This document shows, piece after piece, positions 10,783-19,640 of a stretch of DNA of 37,195 nt (position 1 is the stretch's first letter; each line of letters starts with the position of its first letter). The stretch is from Betaproteobacteria bacterium (lineage in GTDB: Bacteria > Pseudomonadota > Gammaproteobacteria > Burkholderiales > Burkholderiaceae_F). A model generated the notes under the pieces. It worked only from the letters and a program-made list of their open reading frames with translations. It searched no databases and was not told the DNA's origin. The DNA lies in contig VBCK01000131.1 in NCBI GenBank assembly GCA_005882215.1, positions 1 through 37,195 of the forward strand. The letters run 5' to 3'. The position numbers were made by a program, and so were the translations under genes.

Positions 10783-11280
10783 CTACGTAGCCGGGCACGC
10801 ATCGCCAAATTGGAACGGGGCACGTGGTTGCATGGCATCCGGAGGACCGAATGCCTGCCGAAACGTGAACGCCTCCGGCGTCGAACCTTTCTCTCGCACA
10901 AGCGCCAGTTTCGCCAATGCTTCGTTGACCGACGGACGGTGCCCTTTGGCGACCCACCACAGCACGACGTATGCGTCCGGCATGGGTTCGAACCACTCCT
11001 TGCGGCGACGCATGATCTCCACGTGAGCCGACCGGTATACGTAAGCCGTCAGCGACGCGGCATCCCGCCACACGGACATGTTGACCAACGTGTTCTCGCC
11101 CATCGGTCGCAGTGCCGTGGCGTCGCCTTCTTCGGTCTGAAGGCGCCATACGAACCCGGCGGACGCTTCGGCCAATGCATTGATGCGATCGAGGTTCGCT
11201 ACGAACTCGGCCATCCCCGGTGACTCCAGGGGCTCCTTCATCACGGCGACGTTCAATTGCGCGAGTTCGTATTGGGACAC
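10783..11280 (-). CDS. DUF3291 domain protein (ABM-like fold)
   Basis: A 165-residue cytoplasmic protein beginning SQYELAQLNVAVMKEPLESP after a GTG start. The N-terminal motif, the block FVANLDRINALAEASAGFVWRLQ, the segment LVNMSVWRDAASLTAYVYRSAHVEIMRRRKEWF and the VLWWV strand are typical of DUF3291, a family related in fold to antibiotic-biosynthesis monooxygenase-like dimeric alpha/beta barrels. No enzymatic role is established for it that I know. The GTG at 11280 is preferred because GAGGA lies six bases upstream; the frame runs on 66 bases further without a better signal. It is the only minus-strand intact gene in the accessory stretch between lpxC and ftsZ. Confidence 0.85.
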   Translation of the reverse strand: MSQYELAQLNVAVMKEPLESPGMAEFVANLDRINALAEASAGFVWRLQTEEGDATALRPMGENTLVNMSVWRDAASLTAYVYRSAHVEIMRRRKEWFEPMPDAYVVLWWVAKGHRPSVNEALAKLALVREKGSTPEAFTFRQAFGPPDAMQPRAPFQFGDACPAT

Positions 11281-11642
11281 GGGGTTCCTCGCTGGGCGCG
11301 GCCAAGGAAGCCTAGAGTACTCGCCAGCCTCGCCGCAACGGTTCAAAGGTTCGTTGGGGCCCTTGGGCGCCGCTGGATGCGGATTGGCGTTGTTTAAGGC
11401 CTCTCCGCTTTAAGGACAAGGCCGGGGACAAAGTGATCCCTGCGATACTGCATTCGAGAATTGATGTCCGCACAAGGGGTACTAAAAAACAGCTAATGCT
11501 CCTGTTCGACCGCGTAATTAATTGAGGGCGGTCAGGCTGCGCAGCGGCTACACTCCTGCGCACATTTTTGTGTGTCGCCCATACGAATCGAGGCCGTCCC
11601 GACGTGTTCACTACGCCCGGTCTGAAGGAGTGCAGGCGTTCG
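11281..11642. other. Intergenic region between DUF3291 and desaturase genes
   Basis: A divergent intergenic region of 362 bases. Its central part (about 11440-11530) is visibly AT-richer than the surroundings and must hold the promoters of the two flanking genes. I could not find a -35/-10 pair with acceptable spacing on either strand. Around 11390-11430 the sequence GGCCTCTCCGCTTTAAGGAC resembles the GC-rich dispersed intergenic repeats of proteobacteria, but with only one copy visible this cannot be established. Confidence 0.4.
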
Positions 11643-12872
11643 ATGGTTGATCGCCATGCGCGGCCGGATGATCTGAAGGGATCGATCCAGGTCATTACCA
11701 CGCTGGGGCCGATTGCCGGCCTCTGGTACGGCGTTGCGGCAAGCGCCGGCAGATCCTTCTGGCTGACGGCCGCTCTCACGGTGCTGATCAGCCTTTACCT
11801 GGTGCGTGCCTTCGTGCTGATGCACGATTGCGGTCACAACAGCCTGTTTCGCACCGCTTATCTGAACCGGGCCTGCGGCTTCGTCTTTGGCGTGTTATCC
11901 GGCATCCCGCAACCCGTCTGGGCACAGCACCACCACTACCATCATTTGACCAACGGCAACTGGGACCGATATCGGGGGCCCCTGAATGTCATTTCGGTCG
12001 ATGAATACGCCGCCATGACCCGGTTGCAACAGCGCCGCTACGAATATTTGCGCAACATCTGGCTGTCGCCTCTGGGCGGTCTTCTCTACTTCATCATCCC
12101 TCCCCGCGTTACCTGGCTGCGCGCCAGCATCAGCCTGGTGCGGCATGTGATCGCAAAGAAGATCGCTTGCCCCGGTACCTCGATCCGGTCGCATGTCCGT
12201 GACTTCAAGACACCCTACTGCTGCTCGGTGCAGGCATACGGACACATGCTCGCGAACAACCTCGTGCTGCTGGCGCTGTGGGCCTTGATGGTCTGGTCGA
12301 TCGGACCGATCCTGTTTTTTGCGTGCTACATCGCCAGCATGTCGCTGTCGGGGGCAGCCGCGATCGTGCTGTTTTCGGTTCAGCACAATTTCGAGCATTC
12401 CTACGCCAGTCAAAACGAAGGCTGGGATCGTGATGCCGCGGCGATAGCGGGCACCAGTTTCCTGGTCCTACCGCGCTGGGTGAACTGGTTCACCGCCAAT
12501 ATGGCGTATCACCACGTTCACCACCTGTGTGCCGGCATCCCGAATTACGGCCTGGTCGCGTGCCATGACGAGTACCAGCACGTCTTTTCCGATGTGACGC
12601 GTATCCGGCTATCCCAGGTGCCCCATTCCTTGCGGTACATCCTCTGGGATACCCGGCTGCGACGCCTGGTTTCCGTTGCCGAGTATCGGCAACAGGCAGG
12701 CAGCGATATCCCGCGTCAGCCGATGTTCAGAGTCTTCGGCAGCAGCGCACCCCTGTCCGTCCTTGCAACCGCAATGCAGCCTGTCCCCAGCGATCGAAGC
12801 GGTCGTTGGCGCCAGCGGCCATTGTCAGCACAGGGCCATCGCAAGAAAGGGCAGCACGGCTCCGATTCATAG
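11643..12872 (+). CDS. Membrane fatty-acid desaturase
   Basis: A 409-residue integral membrane di-iron desaturase. The three histidine boxes are present: HDCGH (61-65), HHHYHH (96-101) and HHVHH (290-294), with QHNFEHS (about 247-253) as an extra histidine-rich site. Hydrophobic helices lie at about 15-58, 142-153 and 205-245. It should insert double bonds into acyl chains at the inner membrane; regiospecificity cannot be read from sequence. The ATG at 11643 has a GGAG 12 bases upstream; a GTG at 11604 and a TTG at 11568 are alternative in-frame starts. It converges on ftsZ, separated by 76 bases, in a place where the conserved dcw neighbourhood would not have a desaturase. Confidence 0.92.
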   Translation: MVDRHARPDDLKGSIQVITTLGPIAGLWYGVAASAGRSFWLTAALTVLISLYLVRAFVLMHDCGHNSLFRTAYLNRACGFVFGVLSGIPQPVWAQHHHYHHLTNGNWDRYRGPLNVISVDEYAAMTRLQQRRYEYLRNIWLSPLGGLLYFIIPPRVTWLRASISLVRHVIAKKIACPGTSIRSHVRDFKTPYCCSVQAYGHMLANNLVLLALWALMVWSIGPILFFACYIASMSLSGAAAIVLFSVQHNFEHSYASQNEGWDRDAAAIAGTSFLVLPRWVNWFTANMAYHHVHHLCAGIPNYGLVACHDEYQHVFSDVTRIRLSQVPHSLRYILWDTRLRRLVSVAEYRQQAGSDIPRQPMFRVFGSSAPLSVLATAMQPVPSDRSGRWRQRPLSAQGHRKKGQHGSDS

Positions 12873-12879
12873 TCGTTCA

Positions 12880-12895
12880 CGGTCGGTTTCGACCG
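12880..12895. terminator. Hairpin after the desaturase gene
   Basis: CGGTCG and CGACCG pair around the loop GTTT, starting eight bases after the desaturase stop. No U-tract follows. It and the larger stem at 12920-12946 sit in the 76-base gap between convergent genes. Confidence 0.4.
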
Positions 12896-12919
12896 ATAAG
12901 AGCAGTCGAACTATCTACA

Positions 12920-12946
12920 GGCGCCTTCGATTCGTTAGAAGGCGCC
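12920..12946. terminator. Shared hairpin between ftsZ and desaturase ends
   Basis: GGCGCCTTC (12920-12928) and GAAGGCGCC (12938-12946) form a perfect 9-bp stem with a 9-base loop, placed three bases from the ftsZ stop. It could terminate transcription from either side. The usual T-run is absent on both strands, so its efficiency is uncertain. Confidence 0.6.
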
Positions 12947-12948
12947 AA

Positions 12949-14121
12949 TCAGTCGGCCTGCTTGCGCAGGAAGGCCGGAATATCGAGCCGTTCCGCCGTC
13001 GCCTCGTCGGCGGCCGCCTGGCGCACCGCGCCGCCGTCGCGCGAGCGCCACACGGCCGGTGTGTCCAGGTGACTGTAGTCGTGGCTCGGGCCCGGCGAGG
13101 TGGTGCCGACCACCGACGGCACGCTGTCGGGGACCGCCCTGATCACCGTTAGCGGAGCCTTTTTCGCCGTCGCCTTGCCCAGCCCGGTCGCAACCACCGT
13201 CACGCGCAGCGCATCGCCGATCGATTCGTCGCACACCGTTCCGAAAATCACCGTCGCGTCCTCGGCGGCGAACTCGCGGATCGTGTTCATCACCTCGCGC
13301 GTCTCCCGCATCTTCAGCGACGGACTGGCGGTGATGTTCACGAGCACGCCGCGAGCGCCCGACAGGTCAACGCCCTCGAGCAGCGGGCTCGCGACCGCCT
13401 GCTCGGCCGCAACCCGGGCCCGGTCGGTACCGCTGGCGGTGGCCGTGCCCATCATCGCCTTGCCGTGCTCGCTCATCACGGTCTTGACGTCCTCGAAGTC
13501 GACGTTGACCAGGCCCGGGATGTTGATGATTTCGGCGATCCCGGCGCACGCGTTGTGCAGCACGTCGTCGGCAGCCTGGAAGCAGTCGGCCATCTCGGCG
13601 TCCTCTCCCAGCACCTCCTCGAGCTTGTTATTCAGGATCACGATCAGCGAATGAACGCGGTCCTGCAGCTCGACCAGCCCCAGCTCGGCCACTTTCGCCC
13701 GCTTGGGCCCCTCGAAGTCGAACGGCCTGGACACCACCGCCACCGTCAGGATGCCCAGCTCCTTGGCGATCTCGGCCACGACCGGCGCCGCGCCGGTGCC
13801 GGTTCCGCCGCCCATGCCGGCCGTGATGAACACCATGTGCGCGCCGCGCAGCGCGTCGGCGATCCGGTCGTGCGCCTCCACGGCCGCCCCGCGCCCCACG
13901 TCCGGACGGCTGCCCGCGCCCAGTCCGGTCTGGCCGAGCTGGAGCACGTTCTTCGCGCTGGAACGCGAAAGCGCCTGATGGTCGGTGTTGGCGCAGATGA
14001 AGTCGACGCCCTGCACGCCGCGGCGGATCATGTGTTCGACCGCGTTGCCGCCAGCGCCGCCGATGCCGATCACCTTGATGATGGTGCCCTGGGTCTCTGT
14101 TTCCAGAATCTCGAATGGCAT
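12949..14121 (-). CDS. ftsZ: Cell division protein FtsZ
   Basis: FtsZ is the tubulin-like GTPase that forms the cytokinetic ring. The 390-residue product has the GGAGGNAV loop (about 21-28), the tubulin signature GGGTGTG (104-110) and the T7 loop region. After a variable linker comes the conserved C-terminal peptide LDIPAFLRKQ, which binds FtsA and other partners. The ATG at 14121 is preceded by GGAGG four bases upstream. The start lies inside the extended 3' end of ftsA (52-bp overlap). It is the last gene of the dcw cluster, followed by a strong hairpin. The linker is short and proline/serine-rich, normal for the family. Confidence 0.99.
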   Translation of the reverse strand: MPFEILETETQGTIIKVIGIGGAGGNAVEHMIRRGVQGVDFICANTDHQALSRSSAKNVLQLGQTGLGAGSRPDVGRGAAVEAHDRIADALRGAHMVFITAGMGGGTGTGAAPVVAEIAKELGILTVAVVSRPFDFEGPKRAKVAELGLVELQDRVHSLIVILNNKLEEVLGEDAEMADCFQAADDVLHNACAGIAEIINIPGLVNVDFEDVKTVMSEHGKAMMGTATASGTDRARVAAEQAVASPLLEGVDLSGARGVLVNITASPSLKMRETREVMNTIREFAAEDATVIFGTVCDESIGDALRVTVVATGLGKATAKKAPLTVIRAVPDSVPSVVGTTSPGPSHDYSHLDTPAVWRSRDGGAVRQAAADEATAERLDIPAFLRKQAD

Positions 14122-15386
14122 GTGACCTCCTGTGTATGTGCTTCCCACCGCGCTCCAAAGTTGCCTACGATCCATTCCTTCATTCGCCTGAAAGTCTGCT
14201 TCACCGAACCCGTCTGGGCGACCAGCTTGCGGCCGCGCAGCTGCTGCGCATGCGCCTCGACGAGCAGACCCATCACCGTGGCGAAGCGCGGATTGCGAAC
14301 CACATCGGCCAGCGCGCCGTTGTAGCCGGGCCAACCGACCCGGGCCGGCCGCAGGAAGACGTCCTCGGCCAGCTCGACGATGCCGGGCAGCAGCGAAGTG
14401 CCGCCGGTCAGCACGATGCCGCTGGCCAGCATTTCCTCGTAGCCGGAGTCGCGCAGCACCTTCTGCACCAGCGTGAACAGCTCCTCCACGCGCGGCTCGA
14501 TCACCGCCGCCAGCGCCTGGCGCGACAGCAGGCGCGGGGCGCGGTCGCCGATGCCCGGGATCTCGATCCGGTCGGTGCTTTCGGCCAGCACTTCCTTGGC
14601 CACCCCGTGGCGCAGCTTGATTTCCTCGGCATCCGGAATCGGCGTGCGCAGCGCCATCGCGATGTCGTTGGTGATCTGGTCGCCGGCGATCGGTATCACC
14701 GCGGTGTGACGGATCGCGCCACCGGTGAATATCGCGATGTCGCTGGTGCCTCCCCCGATATCGACCAGCGCCGCGCCCAGCTCGCGCTCGTCGGAGGTCA
14801 ACACTGAAAGCGAGGAGGCGAGCGGTTGCAGGATCAGGTCGCTCACTTCGAGGCCGCAGCGCCGCACGCACTTGACCACGTTCTGCGCTGCGCTCACCGC
14901 CCCCGTGACGATGTGTACGCGCACCTCCAGCCGGATGCCGCTCATCCCGATCGGCTCGCGGATGTCCTCCTGGCCGTCGACGATGAACTCCTGCGTCAGC
15001 ACGTGCAGCACCTGCTGATCGGTCGGAATGTTCACGGCGCGGGCAGTCTCGATCACGCGGTGCACGTCATGCGGCATCACCTCGCGATCCTTGATCGCCA
15101 CCATGCCGCTCGAATTGAAACTCTTGATGTGGCTGCCGGCGATCCCGGTGAAGACCTCCGAGATCCGGCAGGCGGCCATCAACTCGGCCTCCTCCAGCGC
15201 GCGGCGGATCGACTGCACCGTCGCTTCGATGTTCACCACCACCCCCTTGCGCAGACCTTCGGACCGGGCCTGCCCGAGCCCGATCACCTGGTAGCGCGAA
15301 TCGGGCAGCAGCTCCGCCACCGCCACCACAACCTTCGAAGTGCCCACATCCAGTCCGACGATCAGGTCCTTGCTGTCCGTTCTCAT
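14070..15386 (-). CDS. ftsA: Cell division protein FtsA with unusual C-terminal extension
   Basis: FtsA is the actin-like protein that tethers FtsZ to the membrane. The 438-residue product has the actin-family phosphate loops (LDVGTSKVVV near the N-terminus; ALVDIGGGTSDIA; VLTGGTSLLPG) and the 1C subdomain between them. The amphipathic membrane-targeting helix, RRMKEWIVGNF, normally ends the protein. Here the reading frame continues for 28 more residues (GARWEAHTQE and onward, ending PSSR) before a TGA at 14072-14070, overlapping ftsZ by 52 bases. The codon after NF is GGA; a single base change from TGA would explain the read-on. ATG at 15386; ftsQ ends 30 bases upstream. Confidence 0.97.
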   Translation of the reverse strand: MRTDSKDLIVGLDVGTSKVVVAVAELLPDSRYQVIGLGQARSEGLRKGVVVNIEATVQSIRRALEEAELMAACRISEVFTGIAGSHIKSFNSSGMVAIKDREVMPHDVHRVIETARAVNIPTDQQVLHVLTQEFIVDGQEDIREPIGMSGIRLEVRVHIVTGAVSAAQNVVKCVRRCGLEVSDLILQPLASSLSVLTSDERELGAALVDIGGGTSDIAIFTGGAIRHTAVIPIAGDQITNDIAMALRTPIPDAEEIKLRHGVAKEVLAESTDRIEIPGIGDRAPRLLSRQALAAVIEPRVEELFTLVQKVLRDSGYEEMLASGIVLTGGTSLLPGIVELAEDVFLRPARVGWPGYNGALADVVRNPRFATVMGLLVEAHAQQLRGRKLVAQTGSVKQTFRRMKEWIVGNFGARWEAHTQEVTCHSRFWKQRPRAPSSR

Positions 15387-15416
15387 GAGGCGGTTTCGAT
15401 CGGCCCGTATCCTGGT

Positions 15417-16136
15417 TCAACGCGTCCTGGCAGCCGCAAATCCGTTCGAGTAGCGCGCGTCGAACCGCGTGGCCGCTCCGTCCAGCCGGGCCATCACCAC
15501 CGGGTAGGCCGACACGATCCGGGCCAGGCGCTGCTGCAGCCGCCCGGGTGGCTCGTCCCGCCCGAGCTCGAGCTGCATCTGCGGCGTGGTGGTCAGACGC
15601 CAGGAGCCGCGGTCGGATATGCGCACGCTCACGATGCGCAGCCGCAGCGGCGCCAGCAGCGCGCCGAGCTGCCGGAAGTTCCTGACCGCGTCCGGCGCAT
15701 ACGCGGGCGGTCCCGAAAAGCTCACCAGGGGCCCGTCGGCCTCCGCCTCGGCCGGATTGGCCACGAAGATCACGCCCGCGTCCGACAGCAGCCGGCCGTC
15801 GCTCCACTGACCCAGCGCCCGGTGTTCGGTGAGCGTGACGCGCAGCCGGTTGGGCCAGATCCGCCGCACCGAAGCCTGCGCGACCCACGGCAGCGTCTCG
15901 AACGCCTGGCGCGCCCGGTCCAGCCGGATCGTGAAGTAGTTGCCGGCGAGGTGCCCGCTGATCGCGGCGCGCACGGCAGCACGACTGACGTGCCGGACGT
16001 CGCCCGCGATCTCGATGCGCCGGAAATCGAACCACCGGCTCTGAGCCAGCTTCAGCGCCAGCGCGGCCCCGAGCACAGCGACGCTGGCGGCCAGCAGCGC
16101 CGCCGTGGCCCAGCGCATCGCCCTTGGCCCGTTCAC
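15417..16136 (-). CDS. ftsQ: Cell division protein FtsQ
   Basis: FtsQ is a bitopic inner-membrane divisome protein that binds FtsL/FtsB. The 239-residue product has a short cytoplasmic N-terminus, one transmembrane helix (about residues 8-29), a POTRA domain beginning FDFRRIEIAGDVRHVSR, and the beta domain with LPWVAQASVRRIWPNRLRVTLTEHRALGQW. I chose GTG at 16136 because GGAGG lies seven bases upstream and it gives a GTGA overlap with the ddlB stop; the ATG at 16118 is the alternative. The C-terminus, SNGFAAARTR, is typical. The gene lies between ddlB and ftsA as in other dcw clusters. Confidence 0.96.
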   Translation of the reverse strand: MNGPRAMRWATAALLAASVAVLGAALALKLAQSRWFDFRRIEIAGDVRHVSRAAVRAAISGHLAGNYFTIRLDRARQAFETLPWVAQASVRRIWPNRLRVTLTEHRALGQWSDGRLLSDAGVIFVANPAEAEADGPLVSFSGPPAYAPDAVRNFRQLGALLAPLRLRIVSVRISDRGSWRLTTTPQMQLELGRDEPPGRLQQRLARIVSAYPVVMARLDGAATRFDARYSNGFAAARTR

Positions 16137-17080
16137 GCGCCCACCTCCAGCCTCGCGTCGGACAGGATCCGCAGCACCAGGTCCGCAAATTCCAGTCCGC
16201 GCTGGCGGGCCGCCATCGGCACCAGCGAATGGCCGGTCATCCCGGGCGAGGTGTTCAGCTCCAGCAGCAAGGGATGCTCGCCGTCGGGCTGAGGCTTCAG
16301 CATCACGTCCACCCTGGCCCAGCCACGCGCACCGACGACCGCGTAGGCCTGCAGGCACAGGCGCTGGACGTGTTGCGCGAGCGCCGGATCCACCGGCGCG
16401 GGGCACAGGTACTGGGTGTCGTCCGTGAAGTACTTGTTCTGATAGTCGTAGTTGCCCGCGGGGGCCCGGATCTCGATCAGCGGCAGTGCTTCGGCCTCGC
16501 GCCCCGAACCCAGGATCGCGCAGGTGAGCTCCCGCCCCGTCACCAGCTCCTCGGCGAACACGCGCGTGTCGTAGCGCAGCGCCTCCGTGAACGCCCGCGC
16601 CAGCTCGCCTTGCTGGTTCGACATGACCTTCGTGATCCCGATCGTCGAGCCTTCCGAGCGCGGCTTGACCACGACCGGCCCACCCAGCTCGCGCGCCACC
16701 GCGTCGAAATCGCCGTCCGCGTCCAGCTCACGCCAGTTCGGGGTCGGTATGCCGGCCCAGACCCACAGCCGCTTGGTCACGAGCTTGTCGATCGCGGCCG
16801 CCGAGGCCTGTACGCCGCTGCCGGTGTACGGGATCCGCAGCGTCTCGAGCACTCCCTGGATCGTTCCATCCTCGCCGAAGCGGCCATGCAGCGCGATGAA
16901 CACGCGATCGAAGCCCGCGCGCTCCAGCTCGCAAACGGACTGCAGGCCGGGATCGAACGGGCGCGCGTCGACCCCCCGGCTGCGCAGCGCGGCCAGCACC
17001 GCGCGACCGGACATCAGCGAGATTTCGCGCTCCGAGGAGCGCCCCCCCAGCAACACGCCAACCCGTCCGAACTCGGTCAT
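16133..17080 (-). CDS. ddlB: D-alanine--D-alanine ligase
   Basis: Ddl joins two D-alanines with ATP to make the dipeptide used by MurF. The 315-residue product has the ATP-grasp layout: N-terminal [35 protein letters not shown], the ATP-binding [15 protein letters not shown] and the metal-binding [18 protein letters not shown]. Length and motifs match DdlB. It starts with ATG (17080-17078), overlapping the murC TGA (ATGA), and ends in a GTGA overlap with ftsQ, so it is translationally coupled on both sides. Confidence 0.98.
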   Translation of the reverse strand: MTEFGRVGVLLGGRSSEREISLMSGRAVLAALRSRGVDARPFDPGLQSVCELERAGFDRVFIALHGRFGEDGTIQGVLETLRIPYTGSGVQASAAAIDKLVTKRLWVWAGIPTPNWRELDADGDFDAVARELGGPVVVKPRSEGSTIGITKVMSNQQGELARAFTEALRYDTRVFAEELVTGRELTCAILGSGREAEALPLIEIRAPAGNYDYQNKYFTDDTQYLCPAPVDPALAQHVQRLCLQAYAVVGARGWARVDVMLKPQPDGEHPLLLELNTSPGMTGHSLVPMAARQRGLEFADLVLRILSDARLEVGA

Positions 17081-18474
17081 GGGCCTGCTCCTCGTTCCGC
17101 CCGCGCCAGCCGGGCCGCGACCGTTCCGATCGAACCGGCCCCCATCGTGATCACCACGTCGCCGGGACGCGCCGCGCCCAGGATCGCCTCCGGCACCTGC
17201 TCCACCCGATCGACGAAGAGCGGCTCGATCCGCCCGGCCACGCGCAGCGCGCGGGCGAGCGAGCGGCCGTCCGCAGCCACGATCGGCGGCTCGCCCGCCG
17301 GGTACACCTCGGTCAGCACCAGCACGTCGGCGCCGGACAGCACGCGCACGAAGTCCTCGAAACAGTCGCGCGTGCGCGTGAATCGGTGCGGCTGGAACGC
17401 GAGCACGATGCGGCGCCCGGGGAACGCGCCGCGCGCGGCCGACAGCGTGGCGGCGATTTCGGCCGGGTGATGTCCGTAGTCGTCGATCAGCGTGAAGCCG
17501 CCGCCGGCGATCGCCACCTCGCCATGGCGCGCGAAGCGCCGGCTCACGCCGGTGAACCCGCTCAGCGCCGCCAGCACTGCGCCGTCGGCAACGCCCAGCT
17601 CGCCGGCCACCGCGATGGCCGCCAGCGCGTTCTGCACGTTGTGCCGACCCGGCAGGTTCAGCTCGACCGACAGCGACGCCGCGGCCTCCCGCTCGACCGT
17701 GAAGCGCATCCGCGCTCCCACCGCCGTCGCAGCGACGGCACGCACCTGGGCCGCTTCCGAGAAGCCGTACGTGAGGATCGGCTTGGAGATGAACGGCAGG
17801 ATCTCGCGCACGCGCTCGTCATCGATGCACAGCACGGCGCGCCCGTAGAACGGCAGGCGCGACAGGAACTCGACGAACGCCTGGCGCAGGCGCGCGAACT
17901 CGTGGCCGTACGCCTCCATGTGGTCGTTGTCGATATTGGTCACGACCGCCACCACGGGCGTCAGGTTCAGGAAGCTCGCGTCCGATTCGTCCGCCTCCAC
18001 CACGATGTACTGGCCGGCTCCCAGGCGCGCGTTGGCCCCGGCCGAATTCAGCCGCCCTCCGATCACGAAGGTTGGATCGAGTCCCCCGGCAGCCAGCACG
18101 CTCGCGACCAGACTGGTGGTCGTGGTCTTGCCGTGCGTGCCGGCGATCGCGATGCCCTGCTTGAGCCGCATCAGCTCGGCCAGCATCACCGCGCGCGGCA
18201 CGACCGGAACCCGGTAGGCACGCGCCGCAAGCACTTCGGGATTGTCGGGGCGCACGGCCGAGGACACGACCACCACGTCGGCGCCCTGCACGTGAACGGC
18301 GTCGTGCCCGACCGCGATCCGCACACCCAGCCGCGACAGATGCCGCGTGGCCGGGGATTAGGCCACATCGGAGCCGCTGACCACGTACCCGAGATTCAGC
18401 AGCACCTCGGCGATACCGCTCATGCCGGAGCCGCCGATCCCGACGAAGTGGATTTGGCGGATCGCGTGTCTCAT
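17077..18474 (-). CDS. murC: UDP-N-acetylmuramate--L-alanine ligase MurC, interrupted by an in-frame TAA
   Basis: MurC adds L-alanine to UDP-MurNAc in the cytoplasm. The full frame spans 466 codons from the ATG at 18474 (ATGA overlap with murG) to the TGA shared with ddlB. Residues 1-38 carry the classic N-terminus [20 protein letters not shown] and [10 protein letters not shown]. Codon 39 is TAA (18360-18358), after which the same frame resumes as expected MurC ([19 protein letters not shown]). The ATP loop [10 protein letters not shown], the central [10 protein letters not shown] and HMEAYG motifs and DDYGHHPAE all follow intact. No frameshift is needed; one codon is wrong or suppressed. 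A GTG at 18324 could restart translation but would yield an enzyme lacking the UDP-binding glycine loop. As MurC is essential, a base error or readthrough is likelier than loss. Confidence 0.9.
18358..18360 (-). other. In-frame ochre codon at murC codon 39
   Basis: Read on the minus strand: GAT GTG GCC TAA TCC CCG GCC ACG CGG. Both sides match MurC in one frame. A single C-to-T (CAA) or other one-base change (GAA, AAA) from a sense codon would explain it. Confidence 0.9.
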
Positions 18475-19640
18475 GATCGGCTGCGAGGGGGCTGGGCTGG
18501 CCCCCTCGCGCTCCCCCAGCCAATGGAAGAGGAGGATCCGTCCGCCAGCGATTCGATGGCTGCGGCGACCGCGGCCGTCGCGTCCGGATGGCCGAGCGAG
18601 CGGGCGCGCTGCGCGACGGCCAGGATCTGTGGGCGCGTCAGGCTCCCCAGCAAGCGCGCCAGCGCCTCGGGCTCGAACCGCTCCTGCGGCTCGTGCAACG
18701 CGGCCCCGCGGCTGGCCAGGAACTCGGCGTTGAAACGCTGGTGGTCCGTGGTCGATACCACCAGGGGCACCAGGATTGCCGCCACCCCGGCCGCGCACAG
18801 TTCCGACACGGTGATCGCCCCGGCCCGGCACACCACCAGGTCGGCCTCCTCGTAACACGTCGCGATGTCCTCGATGAAGCCGCACACGCTCGCCTGCACG
18901 CCCGCCGCTGCGTACGCGGCGCGGGCGGCCTCGACGTGGGCGCTGCCGCACTGGTGCAGCACCTGCGGGCGCCGGTCGGCCGGCATCAGGGCCAGCGCGG
19001 CCGGGATCGTTTCGTTCAGCACGCGCGCGCCCAGGCTTCCGCCGATCACCAGCAGGCGCAGCGGGCCCGTGCGCCCGGCCAGCCTCTGCTCGGGCGGGGC
19101 CAGCGACGCGATCCGCTCGCGTACCGGCGCCCCGGTCACGATCGCCTTGCGCCCCGCGATCCGGCTGGCGGCGCCGTCGAAGCCGCACAGCACCTTGCTC
19201 GTGATGGGCCGCAGCACGCGCATCGAAAGCTGGGGCGAGGCGTCGGCGTTCAGCAACGCGAACGGCACGCGCCGGGTCGCCGCGGCCGCGCCGGCCGGCA
19301 CCGCCACGTAGCCGCCGGTCGCGAACACCACATCGGGCAAGCGCCGGCGCATCACGCTCGCGCTCGCCGCGAACGCGCGCACCAGGTTGACGCTGCCGCA
19401 AGCGGCCCCGCGCAGCCCCTTGCCGCGTAGCCCCGAAAACGGAACGGCATCGAAATCGATCGCCAGCGGGGCCACCAGGCTGCGCTCGATCCCGGTACGC
19501 GTTCCCAGCCAGCTGACGCGCCAGCCGCGCGCACGCAGCAGCTCGGCCACTGCCAGCCCGGGCATCACGTGCCCGCCGGTGCCCGCGGCCACCACCATCA
19601 GCTGGCGGGATGCGGCACGCGTCGAGTCGGGCCGGCTCAT
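18471..19640 (-). CDS. murG: MurG, UDP-GlcNAc transferase (lipid II synthesis)
   Basis: MurG adds GlcNAc to lipid I on the inner face of the membrane, giving lipid II. The 389-residue GT-B enzyme has the donor/lipid loops [18 protein letters not shown] near the N-terminus, [22 protein letters not shown], the second glycine loop [15 protein letters not shown] and the C-terminal donor site [22 protein letters not shown]. The family usually runs about 355-370 residues; here about 20 extra residues rich in serine, glycine and proline follow the last helix. ATG at 19640 overlaps the ftsW stop (ATGA); its own stop overlaps the murC start (ATGA). Confidence 0.98.
   Translation of the reverse strand: MSRPDSTRAASRQLMVVAAGTGGHVMPGLAVAELLRARGWRVSWLGTRTGIERSLVAPLAIDFDAVPFSGLRGKGLRGAACGSVNLVRAFAASASVMRRRLPDVVFATGGYVAVPAGAAAATRRVPFALLNADASPQLSMRVLRPITSKVLCGFDGAASRIAGRKAIVTGAPVRERIASLAPPEQRLAGRTGPLRLLVIGGSLGARVLNETIPAALALMPADRRPQVLHQCGSAHVEAARAAYAAAGVQASVCGFIEDIATCYEEADLVVCRAGAITVSELCAAGVAAILVPLVVSTTDHQRFNAEFLASRGAALHEPQERFEPEALARLLGSLTRPQILAVAQRARSLGHPDATAAVAAAIESLADGSSSSIGWGSARGPAQPPRSRS

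Noticed and set aside
18324-18358. murC frameshift
   Set aside because: The two parts are in the same frame (36 bases between the TAA and GTG 18324 is a multiple of three); the defect is a nonsense codon, not an indel.
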